Assembly (NCBI RefSeq): GCF_902686445.1
Contig: NW_025920107.1
Span: 186,001 to 250,000, forward strand
Reading direction: 5' to 3'
DNA from: Sciurus carolinensis
Taxonomy: Eukaryota; Chordata; Mammalia; Rodentia; Sciuridae
Length of the DNA stretch: 64,000 bases
Shown here: piece by piece, positions 33,899-44,589 of the stretch
Layout: every line of letters begins with the position of its first letter
Position numbering within the stretch: the stretch's first letter is position 1
Notes under the pieces: generated by a model
Told to the model about the DNA's origin: nothing
What the model saw: the letters and a program-made list of their open reading frames with translations, nothing else
The model's database searches: none
Position numbers and translations under genes: made by a program

Positions 33899-35691
33899 AT
33901 GATCCATGTTAGTCCAGCCCTAACTCGTATCCTCCTACCCCTTATCTTTATGCCCCTCTTAATAACCTCCACACCTTTCATGTGGAGATTTAAGGTGAAG
34001 CAAACATACACAGAAAAGAACACCAAGACCACCTCTCTGGCAGCAACAGCTGACTGTCCCTGGATGGGTTGCTCTGGCATTATTCATATCTCATTTCTCC
34101 TGCCCACCAAGATATTTCAACAGGCTATTTACCCCTACCTTTGTTTTTTATATGATCAAACCCAAGATTACTGCAAATGATGGTCTGACACCTACGGAGG
34201 CTGTCCATATTGGTCTTGCAGAGTTCATGATGCCTTTTTGGGACAGCTGAACATAGACATCTTTTCCTATGTTAGCAATGCCCACACCTACAATCTCACC
34301 ATCAAGGTCTCATGGAATCCTCGGTGGGCGTCAGGAGTAACTGCTTTCATTTACTGTAATGGATATTCATTCACTCCCTGTGGATCCCTTCACATACCTC
34401 AGGAATATGTCTCCATAGGCACCCAGGTGTCTCAGGTATCCTCTGACATCAAGCATTCAAAAAAAATCATCATGCAGGCCTGACAAAATTCCTCTGGCTC
34501 ATTTTACTCCTGACTTCAGATACTAAAAGATACCATTGGCCTTCTCAATCACACCTTTCCAACTATTAGCCCTGCTGATTGTTTTCTTTGCACTTCTCTA
34601 AACTGACCTCTGCTAGCTGCAGTTCCCCTAAACTCTACAAGCTACACATTCCTTTCTCAGGAGTCTTCCATAAAACATTTTCCTCATATCCCCTGAGGAA
34701 ACTTGAGGACATCACCTCCCACTCCCTCCCCAAACCTGCATCTACAGAACCCAAACCCTAGCTGCTCCTTCCATGGCCTGTGCCATTAACATCACTCTTA
34801 ACAATACTACTTATGCCCAACCCAGACATTTCTTTTGGTGTAAGGGAAGCCTCACAAATGTCATCTTTAAAAACTTAACCTCCTCTTGTGTCCTTGTTAC
34901 AATTATTCCACAGTTAACCCTTTATAGGAGCTCAGAACTTTGGTTCCTTATGTCCCCACCCTCATGTGCTAAACACGTAGCTTTCCTACACATACTGGTT
35001 GGTGTTTCATTGACCACTTCCCTTGCTGGGACAGGTCTATCAAGAGGTGCCCTTGTCCACTCCTTATGGGTCATTGAGGATATCAACACCCAGCTGGAGA
35101 ACGCCCTCTCCTCTACTGCCTCCTCCCTCACCTCTCTGCAAAAGCAGGTAACCTCCCTGGCCCAGGTGACTCTCCAGAATCACTGGGCTCTGGACCTCCT
35201 TACAGCCAAAAAAGGGGGAACCTGTGTATTCCTTCAATAAGAATATTGCTATTATATTAATGAATCCAGCCTAGTGGAACAGAATATCATCAAATTATGT
35301 AATTTGGCAGCAGACCTACAAAGATCCCCCCCCCAATTCCCCATTCTCCTTGTGGTTCCAGTGTCCCCTTCTAACATGGGTATGGCCCATTCTAGGACCA
35401 TTATCCATCATTTTTCTCACCTGTCTCATTCTATCCTTTATTGTTAAGTTCCTTCAGATCCAAGAGGGTAAAATCTCTAACCAGGCTTTTAACCAGCTTC
35501 TCAGGAATTATCAGCTACTGGCAACAGATAAGCCTGTTGAGGGTGCTGAAACCAACCTATGGGCCTCCTTCCTAGCAGCCCTCCATCAGGATGCCTGGCT
35601 CATTCTACCTGAGCCTGCTACAAGGGACATTCACCTACCTCACCCCCAAGAAACCTTTCCTTTTTCAGCCTTGTGTTATGGGGCTTCTTGA
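33899..35691 (+). pseudogene. Degenerate env of class I ERV
   Basis: An ATG at 33899 opens a frame with a hydrophobic leader. A TGA after DYCK (near 34178) breaks it, and the same frame resumes with GGCPYWSC. TM lies in other frames: the CKS17-like segment LQNHWALDLLTAKKGG (about 35172-35220) is followed by a TAA within the cysteine motif, and the second Cys of the expected CC is Tyr. The membrane span LSIIFLTCLILSFIVKFL and tail are in 35350-35691. At least two frameshifts and two stops are needed to explain the pieces. Confidence 0.85.
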
Positions 35692-35783
35692 CCATGTTCC
35701 TCTTATTCCCCCACCCTGTCCCTGACTCCACTCCCATTCAGCAGGTAGTAGCCAGACTGAATGAAGCCCCCTTCCAATATAAA

Positions 35784-35799
35784 ACAAGAAAGGGAGGAA
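35784..35799 (+). promoter_or_regulatory. Polypurine tract of class I provirus
   Basis: A purine-rich run ending AAGAAAGGGAGGAA lies immediately before the 3' LTR, the expected plus-strand priming site. Confidence 0.8.
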
Positions 35800-36121
35800 T
35801 ATAAGGTCACCCCCCCTTAGGTACCAACATGGCGCTGGCCAAACTTCTCTTCCTGATTTTACTCCTCATAACTTCTTCCCGCCAGCACAAACTTGCACCC
35901 AATCGGTGCTCAAAACCCTGCCCAGACCCCTAGCAACAAGGCTCACCCAATCAACCATCACCCTGTACCCCAGCAACAAAGCTCACCCAATCAATTCTCA
36001 CATTGTTTCATGCCCCAACTAATCAGCCTCTTCCTGGCCCTATATAAGTGTGTGAATTTTTAAAATAAAATGGGACTTCTTGGTGATTTGCTTTGGACTG
36101 TGCCTCCATGAGCTTCTTTCA
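35800..36121 (+). repeat. 3' LTR of class I provirus
   Basis: The 322-bp partner of the 5' LTR has the same ends and the same TATA and polyadenylation boxes (about 36042-36068). It is followed by the GGTGT target duplicate at 36122-36126. Confidence 0.9.
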
Positions 36122-36126
36122 GGTGT

Positions 36127-36535
36127 AATATCAAAACACAGTGCCCTCTGTTCAAAAGTTACAGGACCTCAGGACCACAGCAACAAGCGCTGGCATGAGC
36201 ACAGCCCTTCTGGGTCTGTGTGACAGCCCAGGGCACAGCCCACACAGCTGTTCCCAAGTACAAGGGACCTGAACCTGGTTGGTACCCCTTAACCCAAGGA
36301 ATTTCTTTTTTAAAAAAAATTGAGAAATACTTTGCATGCTGTCAATGCCAACATTTCAAAATGCTAATTCCTATTGGTTTTAGTACATTCACACAACTAT
36401 ACTAATGTCATCATGAAGTCCAGACTGTTTGACTACACCAAAGAGAATTTTGTAATCAAAACCCAAAAGCAGGGTGAGAGCTAAAAGTTTAATTTCATTT
36501 TGTTACATGTGGCTTCCCATTTTCCCCAGCACTAC
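36127..36535. other. No gene recognised
   Basis: This is intronic flank between the class I provirus and the L1 insertion. It is AT-rich toward the right and carries no recognised feature. Confidence 0.4.
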
Positions 36536-37975
36536 TGTTGAATACACTGTCTTTTCTCTAGTTAATGTTTTTGGTGGCTTTGTGTAGTATGCAATAACTG
36601 TATTTATGTGGGTGTGTCTCTGGGTGTTCTATCTGTATCACTGGTCTAAATGTCTGTTTTGGTGCAAATACAAGGCTGTTTTTATTACTATAGCTCTGTA
36701 GAAGAATTTGAGATCTGGTATTGTCATGCCTCCTGCTTCACTTTTCTTGCTAAGGATGGCTTTGGCTACTCAGGGTTTCTTATTTTATCAAAAACAAATA
36801 TATACCTTTATCTCTAACTCTGAACACACAAAAAAAACTGCTCAAAGTAGATTATAAACTTACACATTAGAACAGAGACCCTGTACCTACTAGAAGAAAA
36901 AGTAGGCCCAAATCTTCACTGTTAGCCTGGGATCTGACTTCTTAATAAGACCCCTAAAGTACAAGAAGTTAAATCAATAATCAATTATGGGATGGACTCA
37001 AACTAAAAAGTTTTTTTTTTAGCAAAAGAAACAATCATAATATAAAGAGAGTCTACAACCTGGGAGAAAATTGTTACCACATGCACCTCAGATAAAGTAT
37101 TAATCTTTAGAATCAATCAATAAATATATGGAAAAAAAGTTCAACAACTCTAGCAATAAGAGGAATGCAAATCAAAACTATTCTAAGATTTCACCTCATT
37201 CAAATCAGAATGGCAATTATCCAGAACACAAGTAACAATAAATATTGGTGAGGATGTGGGGAATAAAGTACACTTATACATTGTTGCTGGGAATGCAAAC
37301 TGGTTCAACAATTATAGAAAGCAGTATGGGGATTTCTCAGAAAACTTAGAATGGAACCAAAATTTTATCCAGCTATCCCACTCCTTCTTTTATACCCAAA
37401 TGATTTTAAATCAGCATACTACACAGATGCACCCACATCAGTGTTTATAGGAACTCAATTCACAATAGTTAAATTATGGAAGCAACGTAGGTGCCCTTCC
37501 ATGGATGAATGAAAAAAGAAAATATCAAACACACACACACACACAATGGAGTATTATTCAGTTTTAAAGAAGAATGAAATTATGGCCTTTGATAAAAAAT
37601 GGATGGACTTAGAGAATATCATGAAAAACAAAATAAGCCAAACCCAAAAAAGCAAAGTTCAAATATTTTCTCTGATATGTGGATGCTAATTCACAATAAG
37701 AGAGCAGGGTGCTAGGGAAGAATAGAGTTACTTCATATTAAATAGAAGGAATTGAAGGAAGGGGAAGGGATATGAGGGCAGGAAGGACAGTAGGGTGAAA
37801 CAGACAATATTACCTCATATACATATATAACTGCATGACTTATGTGATGCTACAATATGTACAACCAGAAAAATGAGAAATTAAGCTCCATTTATGTATG
37901 ATTTAATAAAATATATAAATGTATTCTACTGTCACATACAAATAATTAGAATAATAAAAAAATAATAAAAAAAGT
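36536..37975 (+). mobile_element. Truncated L1 with 5' inversion (twin-primed)
   Basis: From 36536 to about 36788 the L1 ORF2 sequence runs on the minus strand. From about 36789 to 37975 adjoining L1 sequence runs on the plus strand through the ORF2 end (TTGGTGAGGATGTGGGGAA, GGAGTATTATTCAG) and the 3' UTR to an A-rich tail. The two parts are neighbours in the L1 consensus order, as judged against the other L1 copy at the right edge of the window. This is the signature of twin priming. ORF2 is broken by many stops. A (CA)n tract lies at 37530-37546. Confidence 0.85.
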
Positions 37976-38370
37976 AAATTAGCACTCCCCCTTGACCTGT
38001 CTTTTCTGAGGTGGATGTGGAGGAGCTCTGGATTTTTCATGAAAAATAATCACAGAGGATTGAGGGCCAGTCTACCTGAAGAGACTGGATAGAGGAGGAC
38101 CCAAGAGGTCTCCCCTGAGAATGGTAGAGAGTTGGCATGTGTGAGCTGAGGGAGGGACAAGGTGGCAAAATGGTAGAAGAAGGAGGAGTCGGGGTGCATG
38201 ATATTAGGTCACAGAGCACCTTTTGCTTCATCATAACCCACATTTCTTGGATTCCAATTTGAGCACAGGAAGGGCCAGGGGTCCTCCTGACATCTGGCCA
38301 TGACTGGCACTGACTTTACCTACAAAGGACATCCAATGGTCACCTCAGTCCCCAGAGAATGCTGTTGTCT
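37976..38370. other. No gene recognised, intronic to the GAB-like pseudogene
   Basis: This short stretch runs from the L1 tail to the PH-exon donor. Nothing else is recognised. Confidence 0.4.
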
Positions 38371-38376
38371 ATGTAC

Positions 38377-38677
38377 CTGTGCTCACCACTTCCTGCTGGA
38401 AGCTGCAGACCTGGCAGAAACTCTGCACACACTTCTGCCTGTCCTCCTTTGTCTCTGCCACCAGGTAAAAGGTGTGCATACTGGTCTTGATGAGGAACAC
38501 AAAGCCAAATGGTAGACACTTCTTGTGAAGTGTCACATTTGTGTCCACCTGATCACAGAGGCACAGGATGATGATCCATAAGAGCTTCTTGGACTGGTCA
38601 TGTTTGTAGTATTCCAGGACACCTGGGTCACCACAACACTGCCTGCTTCACAGGATGAACCAGCATTTCTTCCAAGC
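38377..38677 (-). pseudogene. GAB4: GAB-like PH-domain exon (second exon) with one nonsense codon
   Basis: The 301-base exon has an acceptor TGTGATTCAG before 38677 and a donor ACAG/GTACAT after 38377. It encodes AWKKCWFIL, a TGA, then DPGVLEYYKHDQSKK, CDQVDTNVTLHKK, FVFLIKTSMHTFYLVAETKE and CVQSFCQVCSF. GAB2 reads AWKKRWFILRSG, DPDVLEYYKNDHSKK, CEQVDAGLTFNKK, FDIKTSERTFYLVAETEE and WVQSICQICGF. A PH domain in this family binds membrane PI(3,4,5)P3. The single in-frame TGA is the tenth codon of the exon. Start phase 0 fits exon 1, and end phase 1 leaves one base for exon 3. Confidence 0.92.
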
Positions 38678-38724
38678 CTGAATCACACAAGAAAGAGTAG
38701 AGAAGGTAAGAAATTTACTTATTA

Positions 38725-38865
38725 CTTCAAAGGTATTTGTCCTACAATTGATTTTCAGATGAGGTTTCCATTAGTTGCACAGGCTGGCCTGGAGCTTTTG
38801 ATCTTCCTGGCTCAGACTTCTGAATGGCTGGTATGATAGTTGTGCCCACCATGCCAGGCATTTCA
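38725..38865 (-). repeat. B1-type SINE
   Basis: On the minus strand the segment reads TGCCTGGCATGGTGGGCACAAC, then AGGAAGATC and GGCCAGCCTGTGCAACTAATGG, the B1 pattern. It lies just upstream of the PH-domain exon. Confidence 0.75.
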
Positions 38866-38869
38866 AAAT

Positions 38870-40200
38870 TTCTCACAGATCACTAAGTTACAGTTGGGGA
38901 GTGTAGAACCTGTAGACTACTCATGGCACCAAACATCTCTTACTGTAGAAAAACACACCAGAGGCTTGACTTGATAAAACGGTCCTATCCAGCTATGGAC
39001 CAGTTTATCTATTCCTCTTCACAGCAAAACCTCAAGGGTTTTCCCCACTATCAGTCCTTTGAATGCCAATAAGTTTTTCATCACAAAGATGAAGGCCAGA
39101 GGAAGGTGGTACAAATTTTTCAGGTGCAAAACTATAAGACCTCTCAAAATTCTCCATCCAGGGGCAACACCCTTCAGAATAAAAAGGTAAGGGCAACACT
39201 TTCCATTGAAGGCAAATAGAGGACATGCTGCCAGCAAACCTGCCCTGTGCAAGGGCCATAGAAAGTATCTGTCCAGAAATGAATGATGAGAAGAGGGTCT
39301 AGGTGACATCAGCATAAAGAAAACACCCATTAAAAAGAAGCATATGTTGATAAAACAGGCTCTCCTCTCAAAGCTCATAACTCTAGTTTGATGACTAAGG
39401 CAAAAGCAACAGAACCATTTCATTTCAGTAAAAAACTTAGGAACAGGAAATATGGAGCAAGGAAATGCTTTTCAATATCACATCAAGACTTTCTTAGACA
39501 CAAGCAAGGTCACTGTCAACATGTATTGAAATATAGAGGAACAGTAACAGCTAAAATATTTTGAAAATGAGAATGAGCTTGTGGAGAATGGTCCACCAGA
39601 CTTCCAGACTCATTGCATGACCACAGAAAGACCAATGGTGAGGCAAACAGAGGGAGAGACACAGGGTCAACAGTTTGGAAATGAACCCCAGGAGGGGGCC
39701 AGAGAAATGGGCCAGCTGACCCTGCACAAAAACAAGGGAGAAATTCAGTGACAGAAGGGGAGCTTGGTCCACAATGGTGCAGGGACAGCAGGTAACATCC
39801 ACTGGAAAAAGGAAATGAACTGTCTCAAATCTTATACAAAACTTAGAGTGGGTCATGGACCTGAGGGAAAATACATCCCTATAAGATGCACAGTGTGTTG
39901 GTCATCTCCCCCACACTGTGACCAATACACCTGACAAGGACATCTCAGAGCAGCCAGGATTTATTTGACTCATAGTATCAAGAGTGTGATCAGCCAACTT
40001 TCCTGTAGAAACCTCATAGAGAATGGGCAGGAAAGTGAAAAGGTGCTCAGCTTTGGCAACCAGAAATCATGGACAGAGACACAGATAGGCAGTAAGGGAA
40101 CTTACAGTCCCCCAAGTCACACCCTGGAACCCATTTCCCCTAGTCAAACCCGACTTGCTTCTCATTTTCAACACCTCCCAGTAAGACCCCTCAAATCATT
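38870..40200. other. GAB first intron: unassigned sequence with an unclassified repeat-like part
   Basis: From about 39895 the bases (ACTGTGACCAATACACCTGACAAG, then GGATTTATTTGACTCATAG) resemble a common rodent interspersed repeat whose family I cannot name. The remainder has no recognised content. Confidence 0.35.
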
Positions 40201-40204
40201 AATT

Positions 40205-40300
40205 TAATTTATATTTTTTGTGCACAGTGGGGTTGGAATCCAAGGCCTTACTCATACTGTGTAGATGCTCTACCACTGAGCTATAACTCAGCCTGCTCCC
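40205..40300 (-). repeat. ID-type SINE
   Basis: The minus strand reads GGCTGAGTTATAGCTCAGTGGTAGAGCATC, then GTATGAGTAAGGCCTTGGATTCC, followed by an A-rich end. It seems to interrupt the unclassified repeat around it. Confidence 0.8.
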
Positions 40301-40609
40301 TGCAAATTATTAACCATTATGTGGGTTAGCCCACTGATGAGGTTAGAGCCCTTGTAATCTCTTCACCTCTGAACACTGCAGCACAGACACCTGTTTGGAG
40401 GATATTGTAGATCCAAACAATACCATTTATTAAAACAGAACTAAACAAAATGAAAAACCCTCAGAATTTAGGGTTAAGCAAAGAATTCCAGGATTGGACA
40501 ATAAAGTGCAATCTAAGAAAGGAAAGATTGAAAAATTTGTAAGCTCCTGCTCAGTGAAAGCTCTTGTTCAGTGGATAAAAATACAAGTAACAGACTGAAT
40601 GAAAATGTA

Positions 40610-40816
40610 AGCTGTGTGTGGTGCCCATGCCTGTCAGCCCAAAAACATGGGAGGCTGAGACAGGAGGACTACTTCAGCCTCAATTTGAGGACACTCTCAG
40701 CAACTTAGTGAGACCCCATCTTAAAAATAAAAATAAAATACAAATAACTGGGGATGTAGACTATTTGTAAAATGCCTTGCTTTCAATCCCCAGTATTCAC
40801 CACCAAAAAAAAAAAA
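40610..40816 (+). repeat. B1-dID SINE, nearly complete
   Basis: Head: TGTGTGGTGCCCATGCCTGT, GGGAGGCTGAGACAGGAGGA, AGCAACTTAGTGAGACCCC. Tail: CTGGGGATGTAGACT, CTTTCAATCCCCAGTATTCACC, then a pure A run (about 40804-40816). This is the best example here of the fused element typical of squirrel-related rodents. Confidence 0.92.
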
Positions 40817-40819
40817 ATT

Positions 40820-42345
40820 GTTAACCATACTTTGAGCAAAGGATTACTATCTTGAGTGCATGACATATTCTTAAAAATCAACATAAAATAAAAGCAAAGT
40901 GTTCTTAAAGAAAACAGCAACATATTTGAGTGTACTATGCAATCAAGGTGTACAATTCTCTTAGCCATAAGAATTATTGAAATACAAGTGGGCAAATTGT
41001 CAAACCATAAGACTGGTACAGCCATGGACCTGGATACCACTTTAGAAAGAGAAAATGAACTGTTGACACACAATAACTTGGACAAGTTCATAGAGACCCA
41101 AATCGAAAATATCCAAAAGGTAGCACAATACCTGAGTTCAACAAAGCAGCACAGGTGTGATTACCAGGTTACAGACATAGAGGACAGGTCAGGGCTGTCA
41201 GGGATTAAGGGTTTGGCAGGGCTTCGGTGGGGCAGAGGTGAAGAAAGAAAGACTGGAGGGGCTTTCAGCACTGGAGGCCTTCTGCACCCTGACTCTTCTG
41301 CTGTCAGCAGTTGATGAGGTCACAACAGAGAATTTCAGATCAGGTCACATGGGAACGCTGGTAAAGGGCATCTGCAACTGCCTCAGTATAAAACATTTGC
41401 TTCTTTTACAGTGCTCCAGCTTTGGGACAAAACTAGATGGCCCTGAGCACAGGGTGAACAATACTAAGTTAATGTGAAGTGAATGGTCTAGCATAGAACT
41501 TCACACGTGGGTGAGCTCCCATGTGACTGACAGAGATCATCAATGCTCAGTCTCAAGGTGGTGTGTAGGACATTCATAGCCAGAGTATTTAGTCTTGTGG
41601 GGGTCTAACATGGATTATTGGGCAACAGTAGTTCAAAGATGGTTTTCACATTTCTCAGCAGATAAGTGGGTAGTTGGTGGCACCATTTGCTGAGCAGGAA
41701 TGGGGTGAAGGGCAGAGGGATAAAGAAGAGATTAGTTCTGGGTGTGGTAAATTTGTGTGCTCTGGGAAACAGTACAGGCATTATTTCTTGGATGGATATG
41801 CAGGGTGGGAGTTCAGAAAGCAACCCTGGCAGAGAAATTTAATGCAGTTTCATCCTCATGGATGGGGTATACAAGTCAGTCTCATCCAGGAGGCTTAGAG
41901 ATGAAAAACAGCAGCATGCAAGGTGCCTTTCACAAGAGAAGAAAAAGACATCAAAAGAAAGAGCCAGGTGAAAATGGTAGAAATGTGCTGCTCATCTTCC
42001 TTTCACTACAACTTAAATAAGTAGAACAAAAGAGAACAATCAGCACTGCTGGCCAATAGCAGCTGTGGACATTGAAAGCGACCACAAGTGTGGGGGGTGG
42101 GAGGAGAGGCAGATCCAGTACCTACTTGATCCTCAGCATGAACTTAAGGTACATTTATGGTCCCGGGCCCTGAAAATTCACCCCTTTCCTCTCAAGTCCC
42201 TGATATAAACTTTGAAACGGGTTGAGTTTATAGGGAGACTGGCTGGCAAGAGTCTTTAGAGAAGAAGCCCCACCCCCAAAACTCCCCCCATCCATACCTA
42301 ATGCCCATGCTCTCCCTGGACTGCCCCAGTTTCTGCACAGATCCA
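40820..42345. other. GAB first intron, no gene recognised
   Basis: Open frames up to about 125 codons exist but resemble nothing and lie on both strands. No repeat is recognised. Confidence 0.35.
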
Positions 42346-42352
42346 CACTCAC

Positions 42353-42424
42353 ACAGAGTCACAACTTGTTCTCTGGGGTTGACTTTCTCAGCCATCCAGA
42401 GTGATCCACCCAACCACTATCCAT
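42353..42424 (-). pseudogene. GAB4: GAB-like first coding exon with ATG, nonsense codon and intact donor
   Basis: Starting at the ATG 42422-42424 the minus strand encodes MDSGWVDHSGWLRKSTPENKL, then TGA, Leu, Cys, then the donor GTGAGT (42347-42352). GAB2 begins with about 25 residues containing GWLRKSPPEKKLRRY before the same phase-0 junction to AWKKRW. The match of GWLRKS, P-E-x-K-L, length (24 codons) and splice phase is strong. The TGA at 42359-42361 is codon 22. I saw no clear promoter upstream. Confidence 0.85.
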
Positions 42425-42429
42425 GTGGA

Positions 42430-44490
42430 AAGTCTGGTATTCTTGGTGGACAGAGTTGGCAGCAGAATTGGGGACCAAGGAATGCCCACACCTGCATGCA
42501 CACAAGCCTGCAGAGGTGGCCCCCACACTATGATGCTCAGACCTTCAATCCCTTGCTAACAACCCAACAACCACAGGCTGCTGTGGAAATAAAGCAGCAC
42601 CTCTGAAAAGAAGGTCAGACAATAATGAAGGACCCCTGCATAATGAAGGGAGGGGGGGAGTGAAGGGAGGAGCCATGCCCCTTTATCATAGATGATGATT
42701 TCATAGAAAGTAGACAGGTAGGGTCAGAGGACTTCCTGACTTCATGTCCATTCCCAGAATTTTAACTACCAGCATGTCAAGGCTTCATTCCAATCAAGGG
42801 AGGTTTACCCTTTCTAACCAGTGTGTAAAACAGAATCCCCATCCCATGCCTGCCTCTAGCAGGCACTTTGAATGGATTCCAGCTCTGCTCCCTTAGATGA
42901 CTTCCTTCTATATCAAGTGTGTGGCAAGAGACAATGCCATCGCTCTAAGGGTGTAGCCTGGACCAGAGTACATCTAAGTTTTGCAGAGGCCCATTATCAC
43001 AGAAATCTTTTAACTGCTGGACTGGATGGGTTCCAGGAACCCCATAAATACCAAAATCCAAGAATGCTTAAGTCATTCCTAGGAAATGGTATAGAATTTA
43101 CACATAATGCATGCACACACTTGCACTTAAAATACCATCTGGACATTAAATGGAATACTGAGTAGAACTTTAACACTTTGTAACAAGGCAGTAAAAATCA
43201 AAACATGTTCCTGTTTATTTAGTACAGATGGAATCATTTATAAGTGTTTTTCAGCTAAGGTTGGTTGAATATGAGGATGTGGAAACGCATATATGGAGAA
43301 CTACCTACCCGCTAAACCCTTGAGAGACATAAATATCTGAACACTTATTCAAGCAAAATCAGGAGGGCAATTTCAAACTAAGGAAAGCAGAACTGACTTC
43401 TCTCACCATCCCAGGGCTGGAGCTAAGTCCATGGTTGTAGCACCTGATAAATCTGCTCAGTTTGGTTGCAGCTGATATGTGTGATGAAGTCATGTGCACC
43501 TAGCCCATCATTCCCTAGAGGATGATGTTTTGCATACGAGCAGACATTTTTTCAACTCCACAAAGCTGGCAGGGTGTTGGTGGTAGGTCACCTTCAGCCA
43601 GAGGCACCTTCTGGTCCTACTCCCTTATGCAAAATGTCCTGAGTTATTGTTTACAATTGCATGTGGAAACAGAGAGTCTTGAATGATTAGTATGGCTCCA
43701 TGTCTTCTGGGCACACTCCTCTTTCTCTGACTCTCCCACCCCAATGTTATTGTGAAAGTAACATCCATTTGCAATTTATTGTAGTACTGAAAGCCTAGCT
43801 AAGAGAGTTCTATTGTAACTAACAGAGAACCCCAGCCAATCACAGCAGCAAGGTCTCAACTGACCTAATGAGACAAACAAAATTGGCAACCTGCAAATTA
43901 ACTTTGTAACCTGTTGTGGTCTTACTGTACCGTGCATATCTTTTCTGTCTCTAAGTGCTGCCTCATCTTGTGCCCCTTCTCTTCTGCTTTGTGTTCCTGG
44001 ATTATGAATCATTATTTTAAACTTGTCAACTTATTGAAGTTTCTTCTTTTAATGGTGATTTTGGTATCTAACTTAAAATTTTATTGATTTAAATATAATT
44101 ATGGTTCAGTGATATACCTTTGATGTTTACAACTTACTTGCATGCTCAAGAAGTTATTAATATTTAAAATAAAACTGCTGATTTTCAGAATGTTTGAGAA
44201 CCATAATATGGTTTTGAAGATTTTTCCCTTTTCAAAATTAGCAATATTTTAGCAAAGAATATAAAAGTTTAACAACATTCAAATCTTACAAAAATAATCC
44301 AAATGTTAGGGAAATTAAAAATCTCACTATTACTTTTTTAAATTTTGAAGGAAAAATAAACTTAAAAGTGTAAACTGGAGAAAATATTGTCGTAATCAGT
44401 CTTTAACTTTCAAAAACCTATTATGGAATTTTGGCAAGGTTTATGCCAAATGTCATGATGGTAGAAATCACATTGCATGATTTATCATTT
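42430..44490. other. Intergenic, no gene recognised
   Basis: This lies upstream of the GAB-like start exon. No CpG-rich promoter is visible. A stretch at about 43770-44020 looks repeat-like but could not be classified. Confidence 0.35.
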
Positions 44491-44495
44491 TTCAT

Positions 44496-44580
44496 TTTTT
44501 TTTTTTTTTTTTTGCTTGGGAGTGGACCCAGTGCTGCATGCATGCTAAGTAACTTACCAATGAGCTATACCTCAGCTCAT
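44496..44580 (-). repeat. ID-type SINE with poly(A) tail
   Basis: The minus strand reads GAGCTGAGGTATAGCTCATTGGTAAG, then GCATGCATGCAGCACTGGGTCC, and ends in about 18 A residues (44496-44513 on the plus strand as T). Confidence 0.85.
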
Positions 44581-44589
44581 AATGTCAAC

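Larger units (their letters stand above)
27862..36121 (+). mobile_element. Full-length but degenerate class I (HERV-F/H-like) provirus
   Basis: The order is 5' LTR (27862-28185), primer site, gag, pro-pol, env, polypurine tract and 3' LTR (35800-36121). A 5-bp repeat GGTGT flanks both ends (27857-27861 and 36122-36126). The primer site matches tRNA-Phe, as in HERV-F-type elements. LTRs differ at roughly 40 of 322 positions plus small gaps, so the insertion is much older than the class II provirus. All genes carry stops and frameshifts. It sits antisense in the GAB-like intron between exons 2 and 3. Confidence 0.93.
12346..42424 (-). pseudogene. GAB4: Decayed GAB-family docking-adaptor gene, probably GAB4
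   Basis: GAB proteins are cytoplasmic adaptors: a PH domain binds PI(3,4,5)P3, and proline and tyrosine motifs recruit GRB2, PI3K and SHP2 downstream of receptor tyrosine kinases. Exon-sized segments resembling the GAB start exon, PH exon, two or three middle exons and the last exon occur on one strand in the right order, with splice sites and matching phases where they can be checked. Introns are present, so this is a decayed gene or gene duplicate, not a processed copy. Nonsense codons in exons 1, 2 and 5 and a frameshift in the last exon mark it as non-functional. The residues after KL in exon 1 and the PH-exon end look more GAB4-like than GAB2-like from memory; the paralogue call is inference. 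Confidence 0.82.
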
